Assembly (NCBI RefSeq): GCF_025642135.1
Contig: NZ_CP106793.1
Location: 7,532,001 to 7,596,000, forward strand
Direction: 5' to 3'
DNA: 64,000 nt
From: Streptomyces cynarae
GTDB lineage: Bacteria; Actinomycetota; Actinomycetes; Streptomycetales; Streptomycetaceae
Position numbers and translations under genes: made by a program. Positions 15,924 to 24,041 of the stretch are shown here, in pieces (position 1 is the first letter of the stretch; each line of letters opens with the position of its first letter). Under the pieces are notes generated by a model. The model saw only the letters and a program-made list of their open reading frames with translations, was not told the DNA's origin and did no database searches.

Positions 15924-16705
15924 CACGCGCTCACCGTTCCTCGGGCCTCGGGCGCGGAGACCGTGCGCCGCTCGATCTTCTTGTCCGCGGCCTGCTCGCG
16001 CGTGAGCGCGACGACCCGCTGCACGAAGATCCCCGGCAGATGGACGGCGTCCGGTTCGATCTCTCCCGGCTCCACCAGCTCCTCCACCTCGGCGATCGTG
16101 ACGTCGCCGGCCATGGCCGCCAGGGGGTTGAAGTTGCGGGAGGACTTGTTGAAGACGAGGTTCCCGTGCCGGTCGCCCTTCGCCGCCCGCACCAGCGCGA
16201 AGTCGGTGCGGATGCCGCGCTCCAGCACGTACTCGGTGCCGTCGAACTCCCGGACCTCCTTGGGCGGAGAGGCCAGAGCGACCCCGCCCTGCCCGTCGTA
16301 CCGCCATGGCAGCCCGCCCTCGGCGACCTGCGTCCCCACACCCGCCGGGGTGTAGAACGCGGGGATCCCGGCCCCGCCCGCCCGCAGCCGCTCGGCCAGC
16401 GTGCCCTGCGGGATCATCTCGACCTCGATCTCCCCGGCCAGGTACTGGCGGGCGAACTCCTTGTTCCCCCCGATGTAGGAGCCGGTCACCCGGGCGATCC
16501 GTCCGGCGGCCAGCAGGACCGCGAGACCGGACTCCATCGCCCCGCAGTTGTTGGAGACGACGCTCAGGCCGCTGACCCCGCGCTCGTGGAGCGCCTGGAT
16601 CAACGCGTTCGGCACACCGCTCAGCCCGAACCCGCCCACCGCCAGCGACGCGCCGTCCGGCACGTCGGCCACCGCCTCCAGGGCCGTGGCGACCACCTTG
16701 TCCAT
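15923..16705 (-). CDS. pcaI: 3-oxoadipate CoA-transferase subunit A
   Basis: A 260-residue CoA-transferase family I alpha chain with the glycine-rich [14 protein letters not shown] near residues 22-36 and [10 protein letters not shown] around 94-103. It is the first gene of the pcaI-J-F-H-G-B-L operon. Its upstream region contains a palindrome-like PcaV site. The pathway order in the operon starts with the late steps (CoA activation, thiolysis) and then ring cleavage, as I recall for Streptomyces. Confidence 0.94.
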   Translation of the reverse strand: MDKVVATALEAVADVPDGASLAVGGFGLSGVPNALIQALHERGVSGLSVVSNNCGAMESGLAVLLAAGRIARVTGSYIGGNKEFARQYLAGEIEVEMIPQGTLAERLRAGGAGIPAFYTPAGVGTQVAEGGLPWRYDGQGGVALASPPKEVREFDGTEYVLERGIRTDFALVRAAKGDRHGNLVFNKSSRNFNPLAAMAGDVTIAEVEELVEPGEIEPDAVHLPGIFVQRVVALTREQAADKKIERRTVSAPEARGTVSA

Positions 16706-16752
16706 CCGTCAAGCCCCATCCGTCTTCGAAACCACGAGGACCACCGAATTAC

Positions 16753-16764
16753 TCAGCGCACTGA
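16753..16764. promoter_or_regulatory. pcaV operator: putative PcaV operator near pcaI
   Basis: TCAGCGCACTGA is a near-palindrome lying 48 bp upstream of pcaI. It resembles the second site at 16875-16886 (TCAGTGCACCGA). Two related sites, one per divergent promoter, fit MarR-type repression relieved by protocatechuate. Confidence 0.65.
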
Positions 16765-16874
16765 CTATTTCTGTGAGGTCTCACTCACGCTGCCACCCGA
16801 CGCTTGAGTCGTCAAGAGTCCAGCGAGATCAGCACATGCGCGCCATGGGCCTAGGTGGGAGCAGGCGGTATTGT

Positions 16875-16886
16875 TCAGTGCACCGA
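16875..16886. promoter_or_regulatory. pcaV operator: putative PcaV operator near pcaV
   Basis: TCAGTGCACCGA has a perfect GTGCAC core and lies 43 bp upstream of the pcaV start. It shares the TCAGYGCAC word with the pcaI-side site, suggesting autoregulation. Confidence 0.65.
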
Positions 16887-16928
16887 TGGAATGGCCGAAG
16901 CATGACGGACGGACGCTGAGGAGCGCTC

Positions 16929-17393
16929 ATGGCCGCGGTGGATCTCTCCGCCCACCCCGGGCACCTGGCCCGGCGGCTGCAGCAGGCGCACTACCTGCTG
17001 TGGAACACGATGGTCTCGGAGGAGATCACCTCGCCGCAGTTCGCGGTCCTGAACGCGCTCGTCGCCGAGCCGGGCCTCGACCAGCGCACGGTTGGGGAGC
17101 GGGTGGGCCTCGACCGGTCCACGATCGCCGAGGTGATCAGCCGGCTCGGCCGGCGGGGCCTCCTCGACAAGGTCCGCGACCCGCAGGACGGCCGCCGCTT
17201 CCTGCTGCGCCTGACGGAGGACGGTGTGCGGACGCACCGCAAGCTGACCGTGCGCACGGCCCGGATGAACCAGGTCTTCCTGGCCCCGCTCACATCCGAG
17301 GAACAGACCCTCTTCCTCGACCTCATCCGGCGTGTCGCGGACGCCGCCGAGGACCTGCGCAACCCGGCGGAACCCCTCGCGGCCAAGGCCTGA
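16929..17393 (+). CDS. pcaV: MarR-family regulator of the pca operon
   Basis: A 154-residue MarR protein with a winged helix at ~55-95 (QRTVGERVGLDRSTIAEVISRL, split by helix turn). It is divergent from pcaI and matches S. coelicolor PcaV in position and, as far as I recall, in sequence. Arg15 (LARRLQQAH), reported as important for protocatechuate binding and release from DNA, is present. Two operator-like palindromes lie between it and pcaI. Expected action: repress pcaIJFHGBL and itself until protocatechuate binds. ATG preceded by GAGGAG. Confidence 0.92.
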   Translation: MAAVDLSAHPGHLARRLQQAHYLLWNTMVSEEITSPQFAVLNALVAEPGLDQRTVGERVGLDRSTIAEVISRLGRRGLLDKVRDPQDGRRFLLRLTEDGVRTHRKLTVRTARMNQVFLAPLTSEEQTLFLDLIRRVADAAEDLRNPAEPLAAKA

Positions 17394-17517
17394 CCCCACA
17401 CTCCGAGGAGTCGGAGGAACGTGGCCGGTCCCCGCCCGGAGGGCGGCCCGGGCGCGGCCCCGCTGGTCCGTTCAGCGGACGGTGACCACCGCATTCCGGA
17501 CCTGCGGACCTAGACTT

Positions 17518-17535
17518 GGGTGCCCCGCGGCACCC
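17518..17535. other. 7-bp perfect hairpin upstream of a small gene
   Basis: GGGTGCC (17518-17524) and GGCACCC (17529-17535) form a 7-bp perfect stem with a CCGC loop, 35 bp before the next start codon. It could be a leader hairpin or a weak pcaV terminator. Confidence 0.4.
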
Positions 17536-17569
17536 CAGACGCGTACCTGCGAAGGAAGGCGGCATCACC

Positions 17570-17902
17570 GTGGACCGGACCCTCGCCACCCGTCCCCCGC
17601 ACACCTCCGCGGACTGGTGGGTCACCGCCGACCAGGCACGGCACGCGGCCCAGAGCGGCCTCGCGGACGCCGCGACGGCACCCGACCTGCTGCGCACCCT
17701 CACCGAACTGGACCGGGCCCGCCATGAGGCGGGCGTCGCCGTCGGTGCCGCGGTGGAGGCGCTGCTCATGGGCGGCGTCGCCTGGGAGGCGATCGCGGCC
17801 GCTCTGGGGTTCGGCTCGCCCGAGGAGGCCCGCCAAGCGCTCGCCCCCGACCGCAGGGAGGCGGGAGCGGCGATCGAACGCCGGCTGGGGCGCAGGGCGT
17901 AG
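17570..17902 (+). CDS. small conserved hypothetical helical protein
   Basis: A 110-residue, Ala/Arg-rich, predicted all-helical protein. No enzyme motif is visible. A segment near residues 55-90 (VEALLMGGVAWEAIAAALGF) looks like a helix-turn-helix (WEAIAAALGFGSPEEAR), so DNA binding is possible but weakly supported. GTG at 17570 follows GAAGGAAGG. The frame is also open from an ATG at 17516, which I reject because a hairpin occupies that region. Confidence 0.65.
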   Translation: MDRTLATRPPHTSADWWVTADQARHAAQSGLADAATAPDLLRTLTELDRARHEAGVAVGAAVEALLMGGVAWEAIAAALGFGSPEEARQALAPDRREAGAAIERRLGRRA

Positions 17903-17970
17903 ACGGGGACAGTCCCTCACGCGCGGGCGGGAGGCACCGGCACGCACCCGCCCCGCCCCCGCCGACGGGT

Positions 17971-18056
17971 GTCATCGCACCCGGCCCCGCCGTCGGGTGT
18001 CATCGCACCCTCCGGCGCTCGTCATCCGCACCCGTCGGCGGTCGTCATCCGCACCC
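17971..18056. repeat. degenerate tandem repeat, four copies
   Basis: The word GTCATCGCACCC or its variant GTCATCCGCACCC occurs at 17971, 17999, 18021 and 18044, at 22-28 bp intervals, within the gap between convergent genes. No coding potential is apparent. It may mark a replication-slippage tract. Confidence 0.6.
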
Positions 18057-18145
18057 GCCGCGTCCAAGTCCGCGAGTGCCGTCCGCGGGGGTCGGCGTCC
18101 GCCGCGGAGTCCGGCGTCCGCCGGAGGTTCAGCGTCGGCCGGAGG

Positions 18146-19216
18146 TCAGTCCCGGACGCCGAGGATCTCCGCGAGGTCGTAGCGCACCGGTTCCTGCAAC
18201 TGCGCGTACGTACAGCTCTCGGGGATGCGGTCCGGGCGCCAGCGGCGGAAACGCGCCGTGTGCCGGAAGCGCTCGCCGTTCTCCATGTGGTCGTACGCCA
18301 CCTCCGCCACCCGCTCGGGCCGCAGCGGCACCCATGACAGGTCCTTCTTCCCCGACCAGCGGCTCGGCGCCCCCGGCAGCCGGGCCGTCTCGTGCGCCTC
18401 CTCGTCCGACCAGGCCGCCCAGGGATGCCCGGCGACATCGTCCATCCGCAGCGGCTCCAGCTCCTCCACCAGCCGCTCCCGCTGCTTCATCGGGAACGCG
18501 GCCGACACCCCCACGTGCTGGAGCGCGCCCCGGTCGTCGTACAGCCCGAGCAGCAGCGACCCCACGACCGGGCCGCTCTTGTGGAAGCGGTAGCCCGCCA
18601 CCACGACGTCCGCCGTGCGCTCGTGCTTGACCTTGAACATCACGCGTTCGTCCGGCCGGTACGGCAGGGAGAGCGGCTTGGCGATCACCCCGTCCAGGCC
18701 AGCGCCCTCGTACTGCTCGAACCACTGCTCGGCCACCGCGCGGTCCGTCGTCGCCGGAGCCAGGTGGACGGGCGGCCGCACTCCGGACAGCGCCCGCTCC
18801 AACAGGGCGCGCCGCTGACCCAGCGGAACGTCGAGCAGCGAGTCGTCGTCCAGCGCCAGCAGATCGAACGCCACGAACGACGCCGGGGTCTTCTGCGCCA
18901 GCATCCGCACCCGCGAGTCCGCCGGATGGATCCGTTCCGTCAGCGCGTCGAAGTCCAGGCGGCCCTCCCGCGCGATCACGATCTCCCCGTCCACCACGCA
19001 CCGCTCGGGCAACCGCTCCCGCAGCGCCTCCACCAGCTCGGGGAAATACCTGGTCAGTGGCTTCCCCGTGCGGCTGCCCAGCTCGACCTCCACACCGTCG
19101 CGGAACACGATGGCCCTGAAGCCGTCCCACTTGGCCTCGTACTGCATGTCGGGCGGGATCGCCGCCACGGGCTTGGCGAGCATCGGCTTCACAGGGGGCA
19201 TCACCGGCAGGTCCAT
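18146..19216 (-). CDS. ATP-dependent DNA ligase (LigC-like)
   Basis: A 356-residue ATP-dependent DNA ligase. The adenylation Lys29 lies in EAKWDGFRA (KxDG motif I), with VVDGEIV (motif III), a GLDGVIAKP motif IV-like stretch near 185 and FKVKHERTADV (motif V), then an OB-fold domain. No nuclease or polymerase domain is fused, which matches stand-alone LigC/D-ligase of actinobacteria. It probably seals breaks or nicks in non-homologous end joining or repair. It is divergent, by 75 bp, from a LigD-type polymerase, its likely partner. ATG at 19216. Confidence 0.9.
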   Translation of the reverse strand: MDLPVMPPVKPMLAKPVAAIPPDMQYEAKWDGFRAIVFRDGVEVELGSRTGKPLTRYFPELVEALRERLPERCVVDGEIVIAREGRLDFDALTERIHPADSRVRMLAQKTPASFVAFDLLALDDDSLLDVPLGQRRALLERALSGVRPPVHLAPATTDRAVAEQWFEQYEGAGLDGVIAKPLSLPYRPDERVMFKVKHERTADVVVAGYRFHKSGPVVGSLLLGLYDDRGALQHVGVSAAFPMKQRERLVEELEPLRMDDVAGHPWAAWSDEEAHETARLPGAPSRWSGKKDLSWVPLRPERVAEVAYDHMENGERFRHTARFRRWRPDRIPESCTYAQLQEPVRYDLAEILGVRD

Positions 19217-19291
19217 GCCTTCGATTCTGCTGCCCGGCGAGGCGGTTCGCCCGGTGTGCGAGGAGGGGGGCGGACGCCTACCGTGGCTCGC

Positions 19292-20338
19292 ATGGGCGAT
19301 GCGGTGGAGCTGGAGGTGGCGGGCCGGACGGTGCGGCTGTCCAGCCCGGACAAGGTCTTCTTCCCGGAGCGCGGCTTCACCAAGCTCGACCTCGCGCAGT
19401 ACTACATGGCCGTCGGGCCCGGCATCCTGCGCGCCCTGCGCGACCGGCCGACCACCCTGGAGCGCTACCCGGACGGGGTGACCGGCGAGTGGTTCTTCCA
19501 GAAGCGGGCGCCCAAGAGCATGCCCGACTGGATCCCCACCGCGCACATCACCTTCCCCAGCGGCCGCAGCGCCGACGAGATGTGCCCGACCGAGGCCGGC
19601 GCCGTCGTCTGGGCCGCGCAGTACGGCACACTCACCTTCCATCCGTGGCCGGTGCGCCGCGCCGACGTCGACCGCCCCGACGAACTGCGCATCGACCTCG
19701 ACCCGCAGCCCGGCACCGACTACGCCGACGCCGTGCGTGCCGCCCATGAACTGCGCGCCGTCCTCGACGAGTACGGCGGGCTGCGCGGCTGGCCCAAGAC
19801 GTCCGGCGGCCGGGGCCTGCACGTCTTCGTGCCCATCGAGCCCCGCTGGACCTTCACCCAGGTGCGCCGCGCCGCGATCGCCGTCGGGCGCGAGCTGGAG
19901 CGGCGGATGCCCGAGCACGTGACCATCGCCTGGTGGAAGGAGGAGCGGGGCGAGAAGATCTTCCTGGACTACAACCAGACCGCCCGCGACCGCACCGTCG
20001 CCTCCGCCTACTCGGTACGCCCGAGACCCCATGCTCCCGTGTCGGCGCCGCTGCGCTGGGAGGAGGTCGACGACGCCGAACCCGGCGACTTCGACCTCGC
20101 GACCATGCCCCGCCGGTTCGCCGAACTGGGTGACGTCCACGCGGACATGGACGACCACGCCTTCTCCCTCGAGGCGCTCCTCGAACTCGCCCGCCGCGAC
20201 GAACACGACCACGGGCTCGGTGATCTGCCTTATCCGCCCGAGTATCCGAAGATGCCGGGCGAGCCGAAGCGCGTGCAGCCGAGCCGGGCACGGCGGGAGC
20301 GGAAGCGGGAGACCCCCGAGGGGCCGGCCGCCTCCTGA
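19292..20338 (+). CDS. LigD-type primase-polymerase domain protein
   Basis: A 348-residue archaeo-eukaryotic primase-like polymerase (LigD PolDom). The metal ligands are Asp135 and Asp137 (RIDLDPQP); SGGRGLHVFVP at 171-181 is the conserved nucleotide-binding strand and DYNQTARDRTVASAYS near 228-243 is a further conserved segment. It fills gaps with ribo- or deoxynucleotides during end joining. The basic C-terminal tail (~320-348) is disordered. With the divergent ligase it makes a split NHEJ polymerase-ligase pair. No Ku gene is present in the window. Confidence 0.9.
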   Translation: MGDAVELEVAGRTVRLSSPDKVFFPERGFTKLDLAQYYMAVGPGILRALRDRPTTLERYPDGVTGEWFFQKRAPKSMPDWIPTAHITFPSGRSADEMCPTEAGAVVWAAQYGTLTFHPWPVRRADVDRPDELRIDLDPQPGTDYADAVRAAHELRAVLDEYGGLRGWPKTSGGRGLHVFVPIEPRWTFTQVRRAAIAVGRELERRMPEHVTIAWWKEERGEKIFLDYNQTARDRTVASAYSVRPRPHAPVSAPLRWEEVDDAEPGDFDLATMPRRFAELGDVHADMDDHAFSLEALLELARRDEHDHGLGDLPYPPEYPKMPGEPKRVQPSRARRERKRETPEGPAAS

Positions 20339-20419
20339 CGTGTTCTGCGTCCCCGGTGACCCGACCTGTTCCGACGTCTCCCTGACCCGCGCGGACGTCA
20401 CCCTCCCCACGACACTTAT

Positions 20420-20435
20420 ATGTCGGTATGTCGGC
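20420..20435. promoter_or_regulatory. tandem 8-bp motif in the laccase upstream region
   Basis: ATGTCGGT and ATGTCGGC are adjacent direct copies in an unusually AT-rich patch (20410-20470), 114-129 bp before the laccase start. A promoter or activator site is plausible. Confidence 0.45.
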
Positions 20436-20548
20436 AATACGAAGAATCTGTCCTTTATGCGGATAAGCTCGCGCTGTGCCGCTACCGGTCCGTTGTTCGC
20501 CCCAGCGGCTCTTCTCCGTGAATTGCGTACGAGGATGGGGAGTTCCGC

Positions 20549-21496
20549 ATGGACAGACGCAGCTTCCACCGGCGGATGCTGATCGGTGGCGCCGCCGTTG
20601 CGACATCGTTGTCACTTGCTCCTGAGGCTTTCGCGGACGGTGGGCCGCGGACGGCGCCCGCCGGTGGCAAGGAGAGGCACATCAAACTCTTCGCCGCGGA
20701 GCTCGGTAAAGGTCGGATGGGCTACGGCCTCGCAGGCAAGAAGGCGACCATCCCGGGCCCGGTGATCGAGGCGGTCGAGGGTGACACGCTGTACATCGAG
20801 TTCGAGAACCGGCTGGACGTCTCGACGGGCCTGCATGTGCACGGGGTGGACTACACGATCAGCAACGACGGAACGAAGCTCACCGGAAGCCTCGTGAAAC
20901 CTGGCCGCAAACGCACCTACGTGTGGAAGACGCACGCCCCCGGCCGCCGCAAGGACGGCACCTATCGGGAGGGCAGCGCGGGCTACTGGCACTACCACGA
21001 CCATGCCATCGGCACCTCGCACGGCACCGGTGGCGTGCGCGCGGGCCTGTTCGGCGGCTTGATCGTGCGCCGTCAGGGCGACCTCATCCCCGACACCACG
21101 CACACCATCGTGTTCAACGAGACGTCGATCAACAACGGCAAGGGGCACGCCGGACCCACCTTCGAGGCCGTCGTGGGGGAGCGCGTCGAGTTCGTGATGA
21201 TCACGCACGGGGACGACTTCCACACGTTCCACCTGCATGGTCACCGGTGGGCGGACAACCGCACGGGACTGCTCGCCGGTCCCGAGGACTCGAGCCAGCT
21301 CATCGACACCAGGGTCGTCGGTCCCGGTGCCTCCTTCGGCTTCCAGGTCATCGCCGGCGAGTCGGGCGGCGCGGGCGCGTGGATGTACCACTGCCACGTC
21401 CAAAGGCACTCCGACAAGGGGATGGCCGGGCTGTTCCTCGTGCGGAGAGAGGACGGAACGATCCCCGAATACGACGATTCGTCACACAAGCACTAG
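20549..21496 (+). CDS. slac: small (two-domain) laccase, multicopper oxidase
   Basis: A 315-residue two-domain laccase with a Tat signal (RRSFHRRM at 3-10, then a hydrophobic stretch to about residue 29), so it is folded and copper-loaded before export. Copper ligands: HVH 96-98, HYHDH 148-152, HTFHLHGH 225-232 and [12 protein letters not shown] 281-292, the last holding the type 1 Cys282 and probable axial Met292. These enzymes form trimers and oxidise phenols and dyes, being tolerant of alkaline conditions. The position matches S. coelicolor SLAC (SCO6712, from memory). ATG start; single-gene unit. Confidence 0.95.
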   Translation: MDRRSFHRRMLIGGAAVATSLSLAPEAFADGGPRTAPAGGKERHIKLFAAELGKGRMGYGLAGKKATIPGPVIEAVEGDTLYIEFENRLDVSTGLHVHGVDYTISNDGTKLTGSLVKPGRKRTYVWKTHAPGRRKDGTYREGSAGYWHYHDHAIGTSHGTGGVRAGLFGGLIVRRQGDLIPDTTHTIVFNETSINNGKGHAGPTFEAVVGERVEFVMITHGDDFHTFHLHGHRWADNRTGLLAGPEDSSQLIDTRVVGPGASFGFQVIAGESGGAGAWMYHCHVQRHSDKGMAGLFLVRREDGTIPEYDDSSHKH

Positions 21497-21499
21497 GTC

Positions 21500-21513
21500 T
21501 GGGAGCGCTCTCA
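21500..21513. promoter_or_regulatory. LacI-type operator upstream of the lacI-family gene
   Basis: TGGGAGCGCTCTCA (one mismatch from palindrome) lies 55-68 bp before the regulator start. The same sequence class, TGAGAGCGCTCTCA, appears perfectly at 23914-23927 in front of the GH64 gene. Confidence 0.8.
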
Positions 21514-21567
21514 GCGCAGGGGCGGCCGGGGCTATCCTGATCGGCAACCGCCGAGGAGGAGCCCCAC

Positions 21568-22605
21568 GTGACCGAGACCGCGCCGCGCCCCACGCTGGAG
21601 GCCGTGGCTGCCCGGGCCGGGGTCTCCCGGGCGACGGTGTCCCGCGTCGTCAACGGCGGCGACGGAGTGCGCGAACCCCTCGTCGAGCGGGTGCGCCGAG
21701 CCGTGGAGGAACTCGGGTACGTGCCGAACCAGGCCGCGCGCAGCCTGGTCACCAAGCGGCACGACGCGGTCGCGGTCGTGATCGCCGAGCCGGAGACCCG
21801 GGTCTTCGCGGACCCCTTCTTCGCCCTGCAACTACGCGGCATCAGCAAGGAACTGACGGCCCACGACTCCCAGCTCGTCCTGCTGCTGACGGAGGGCCGC
21901 GCCGACCACGCCCGGGTCGGCCGCTATCTCGCAGGCGGGCACGTCGACGGCGCGCTCGTCTTCTCGCTGCACCTCGACGACCCGCTGCCCGAGCTGGTGC
22001 AGCGGGCCGGGGTGCCCACCGTGTTCGGCGGGCGGCCGGGCTGGGGCGACGGCACCGGCAGCGCCGTCTACGTCGACAGCGACAACCGCGGCGGTGCCCG
22101 CGAGGCCGTGCGCCATCTCGTGGGGCTCGGCCGCCGCCGTATCGCGCACATCACCGGCGCCCTCGACCAGACGTCCGCAGTGGACCGACTCGACGGGTTC
22201 CGCGACGTGATGGTCGACGCCGACCCGGGGCTCGTCGTGGAGGGGGACTTCACGCCGGCGGGTGGCGAACGGGCGATGCGGGAGCTGCTGGGCCGCTGCC
22301 CGGACCTGGACGCCGTGTTCGCCGCCAACGACCTGAGCGCCTCGGGCGCCCTGCGGGTGCTGCGCGACGAGGGCCGCCGGGTGCCCGACGACGTCGCCGT
22401 CATCGGCTTCGACGACATGCTGCCGGTCGCCGAACAGACCGACCCGCCGCTGACGACGGTCCGCCAGGACATCGAGGAGATGGGGCGTTTGATGGCCCGC
22501 CTCCTGCTGCGCGGCCTCGACCGGCGCGCTGAAGATCCGGGAGTGGGCGGTGTGCCGTCGAGCGTGGTGCTGCCGACGACGCTGGTACGGCGTGCGTCGG
22601 CGTGA
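21568..22605 (+). CDS. LacI/GalR-family transcriptional regulator
   Basis: A 345-residue regulator. The N-terminal HTH (PTLEAVAARAGVSRATVSRV) and hinge helix (GYVPNQAARSLVTKR) are typical; a periplasmic-binding-like domain fills ~65-335. It is transcribed toward the GH64 glucanase gene, which ends only 8 bp away on the other strand. Matching palindromic operators precede both genes, so I infer that it represses itself and the glucanase, with an oligosaccharide as the probable inducer. GTG start after GAGGAGGAG. Confidence 0.93.
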   Translation: MTETAPRPTLEAVAARAGVSRATVSRVVNGGDGVREPLVERVRRAVEELGYVPNQAARSLVTKRHDAVAVVIAEPETRVFADPFFALQLRGISKELTAHDSQLVLLLTEGRADHARVGRYLAGGHVDGALVFSLHLDDPLPELVQRAGVPTVFGGRPGWGDGTGSAVYVDSDNRGGAREAVRHLVGLGRRRIAHITGALDQTSAVDRLDGFRDVMVDADPGLVVEGDFTPAGGERAMRELLGRCPDLDAVFAANDLSASGALRVLRDEGRRVPDDVAVIGFDDMLPVAEQTDPPLTTVRQDIEEMGRLMARLLLRGLDRRAEDPGVGGVPSSVVLPTTLVRRASA

Positions 22606-22613
22606 CGGCACGG

Positions 22614-23834
22614 TCATGAACCGACCGTCACCGTGAACCGGCGTGGGTTCCCGTCGTACGCCGCCCCCGACACGTCCGGCTGACCGTCCGGACGCACGTC
22701 GTCGTACGGGAACGCGTACCCGATCGGCGAGTTCGCGTGCACGCAGCGCGCCCAGTGGTTGGTCACCGCGCCCCGGTAGTAGTCCGCGCTGGTCAGGCCG
22801 TTCGGCTGGTACGGGTGGGTGAGCATCAGCGAGCGGTTGAAGCCGGCGGCGAGACGCGCGAGCAGAGCCTTTTTGTCGTCGGGGTCGCCCGGGTTGTTGG
22901 CGAACGGCCCGTGGTCGCAGGTGAAGACGTCCCTGGAGGTGGGCTTGGAGAAGGTGTGCCCGCCCGTGAAGGTGAGCGTGTCGCCGGTGACCCGGCCGGT
23001 GAACACGCCCCGGCCCCCCTGGAGGTCGATCCTCAGGTCCGTGGCGCGGTACTTGTCCCAGACCTGGTCGATGTAGGCGGTCCACAGTTCGCGGAACGGC
23101 ATCCGGTCGGGTTGGCCGAAGTACGGTGCCATCAGGTTCTGCGGGGAGACGGCGCGTAGCACCTTGCCGTCCGAGCCGTGGATGACCAGCTTGTCCCAGG
23201 GCTGCCCGTCCTTCGCGGCCTGGGCCGAAAGGGCCGAGGCGATCCGGTCCACGGCGCCGTCGGGGAGCGGTGCGACGGTGTGGGTGGCGTCGCCCTCCAG
23301 GGTGAGTCCGATCGGGAGGGCGGTCACCAGGTCGACATAGCTGATGTTCGCGTACAGCTGCGCCGAGTTGAAGGTGAACTCGCAGAACGACCAGGTCTTG
23401 CCGTAGTTGGGGTCGGCGGGGGTGGCGAAGGCGGGCTCCACCAGGGCCGGGCCCGGGTTGAGGAAGAAGTCGAGGGCGGCGTCCCGCACGAAGTAGATCC
23501 TGGCACCGTACATCTGGGGAAGCGTCAGCACGGTGGGGGGCGAGCCCGCGGGGCCCAGGGGGATCGCGCAGTCGACGGGGAGCGGGCTGTGCGGCGCGGA
23601 GGGGGAGCCCGGCCGGTAGACGCTGCCGTCGGCGCGCAGGAGCATCCAGTTGCCGGTCGACTGCTCGTGTCCCGTGACGTACGCCCGGACGGTGCCAGGC
23701 AACGAGGCGTTGCGGAGGGCGAGTTGGCAGGTGGCGGGGGCCGCCTGGGCGGTGCTGGGGGCGAGGGCGGCCGACCAGGCGGGGGAGGTGGCGGCCGCGG
23801 TGGCCGCCGACAGAAACGCTCGGCGCGATATCAC
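22614..23834 (-). CDS. secreted GH64 beta-1,3-glucanase-like enzyme
   Basis: A 406-residue secreted protein. A Tat-like signal (VISRRAFLSAATAAAT, then AQAA) covers ~1-32, followed by a GH64 catalytic domain with a thaumatin-like part (ATCQLALRNASL start, YVTGHE, then TWSFCEFTFN, PYQPNGLTS). GH64 enzymes cleave long laminaripentaose units from beta-1,3-glucan, so it likely attacks fungal or algal cell-wall glucan outside the cell. The GTG at 23834 follows AGGAG; the open frame upstream of it lacks a signal peptide. A perfect LacI operator lies 80 bp upstream. Confidence 0.9.
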   Translation of the reverse strand: MISRRAFLSAATAAATSPAWSAALAPSTAQAAPATCQLALRNASLPGTVRAYVTGHEQSTGNWMLLRADGSVYRPGSPSAPHSPLPVDCAIPLGPAGSPPTVLTLPQMYGARIYFVRDAALDFFLNPGPALVEPAFATPADPNYGKTWSFCEFTFNSAQLYANISYVDLVTALPIGLTLEGDATHTVAPLPDGAVDRIASALSAQAAKDGQPWDKLVIHGSDGKVLRAVSPQNLMAPYFGQPDRMPFRELWTAYIDQVWDKYRATDLRIDLQGGRGVFTGRVTGDTLTFTGGHTFSKPTSRDVFTCDHGPFANNPGDPDDKKALLARLAAGFNRSLMLTHPYQPNGLTSADYYRGAVTNHWARCVHANSPIGYAFPYDDVRPDGQPDVSGAAYDGNPRRFTVTVGS

Positions 23835-23913
23835 GAGGGGGCTCCTGGGATGTGGGGGGAGGAGGAGTGGTCCCACTGTTCCCAGGAGGAGTTGAAGCGT
23901 CAAGGGTTATGAC

Positions 23914-23927
23914 TGAGAGCGCTCTCA
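23914..23927. promoter_or_regulatory. LacI-type operator upstream of the GH64 gene
   Basis: TGAGAGCGCTCTCA is a perfect 14-bp palindrome, the CebR-like class of Streptomyces operators. It matches the site at 21500-21513 and gives direct support for control of the glucanase by the neighbouring LacI regulator. Confidence 0.85.
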
Positions 23928-24041
23928 GAAATTTTTCGCGTTCAAGAAGTGACAGCGCGGGGACCGCTTTTGGGGCGGAAGAAGGATGGGGCGCCGTGCG
24001 TGCGAACAGGACGTCGGCACCGCGCCCGGAACCGACCGGCG

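Noticed and set aside
17971..18056. Possible CRISPR array
   Set aside because: The repeats are 12-13 bp and degenerate, without distinct spacers or cas genes.
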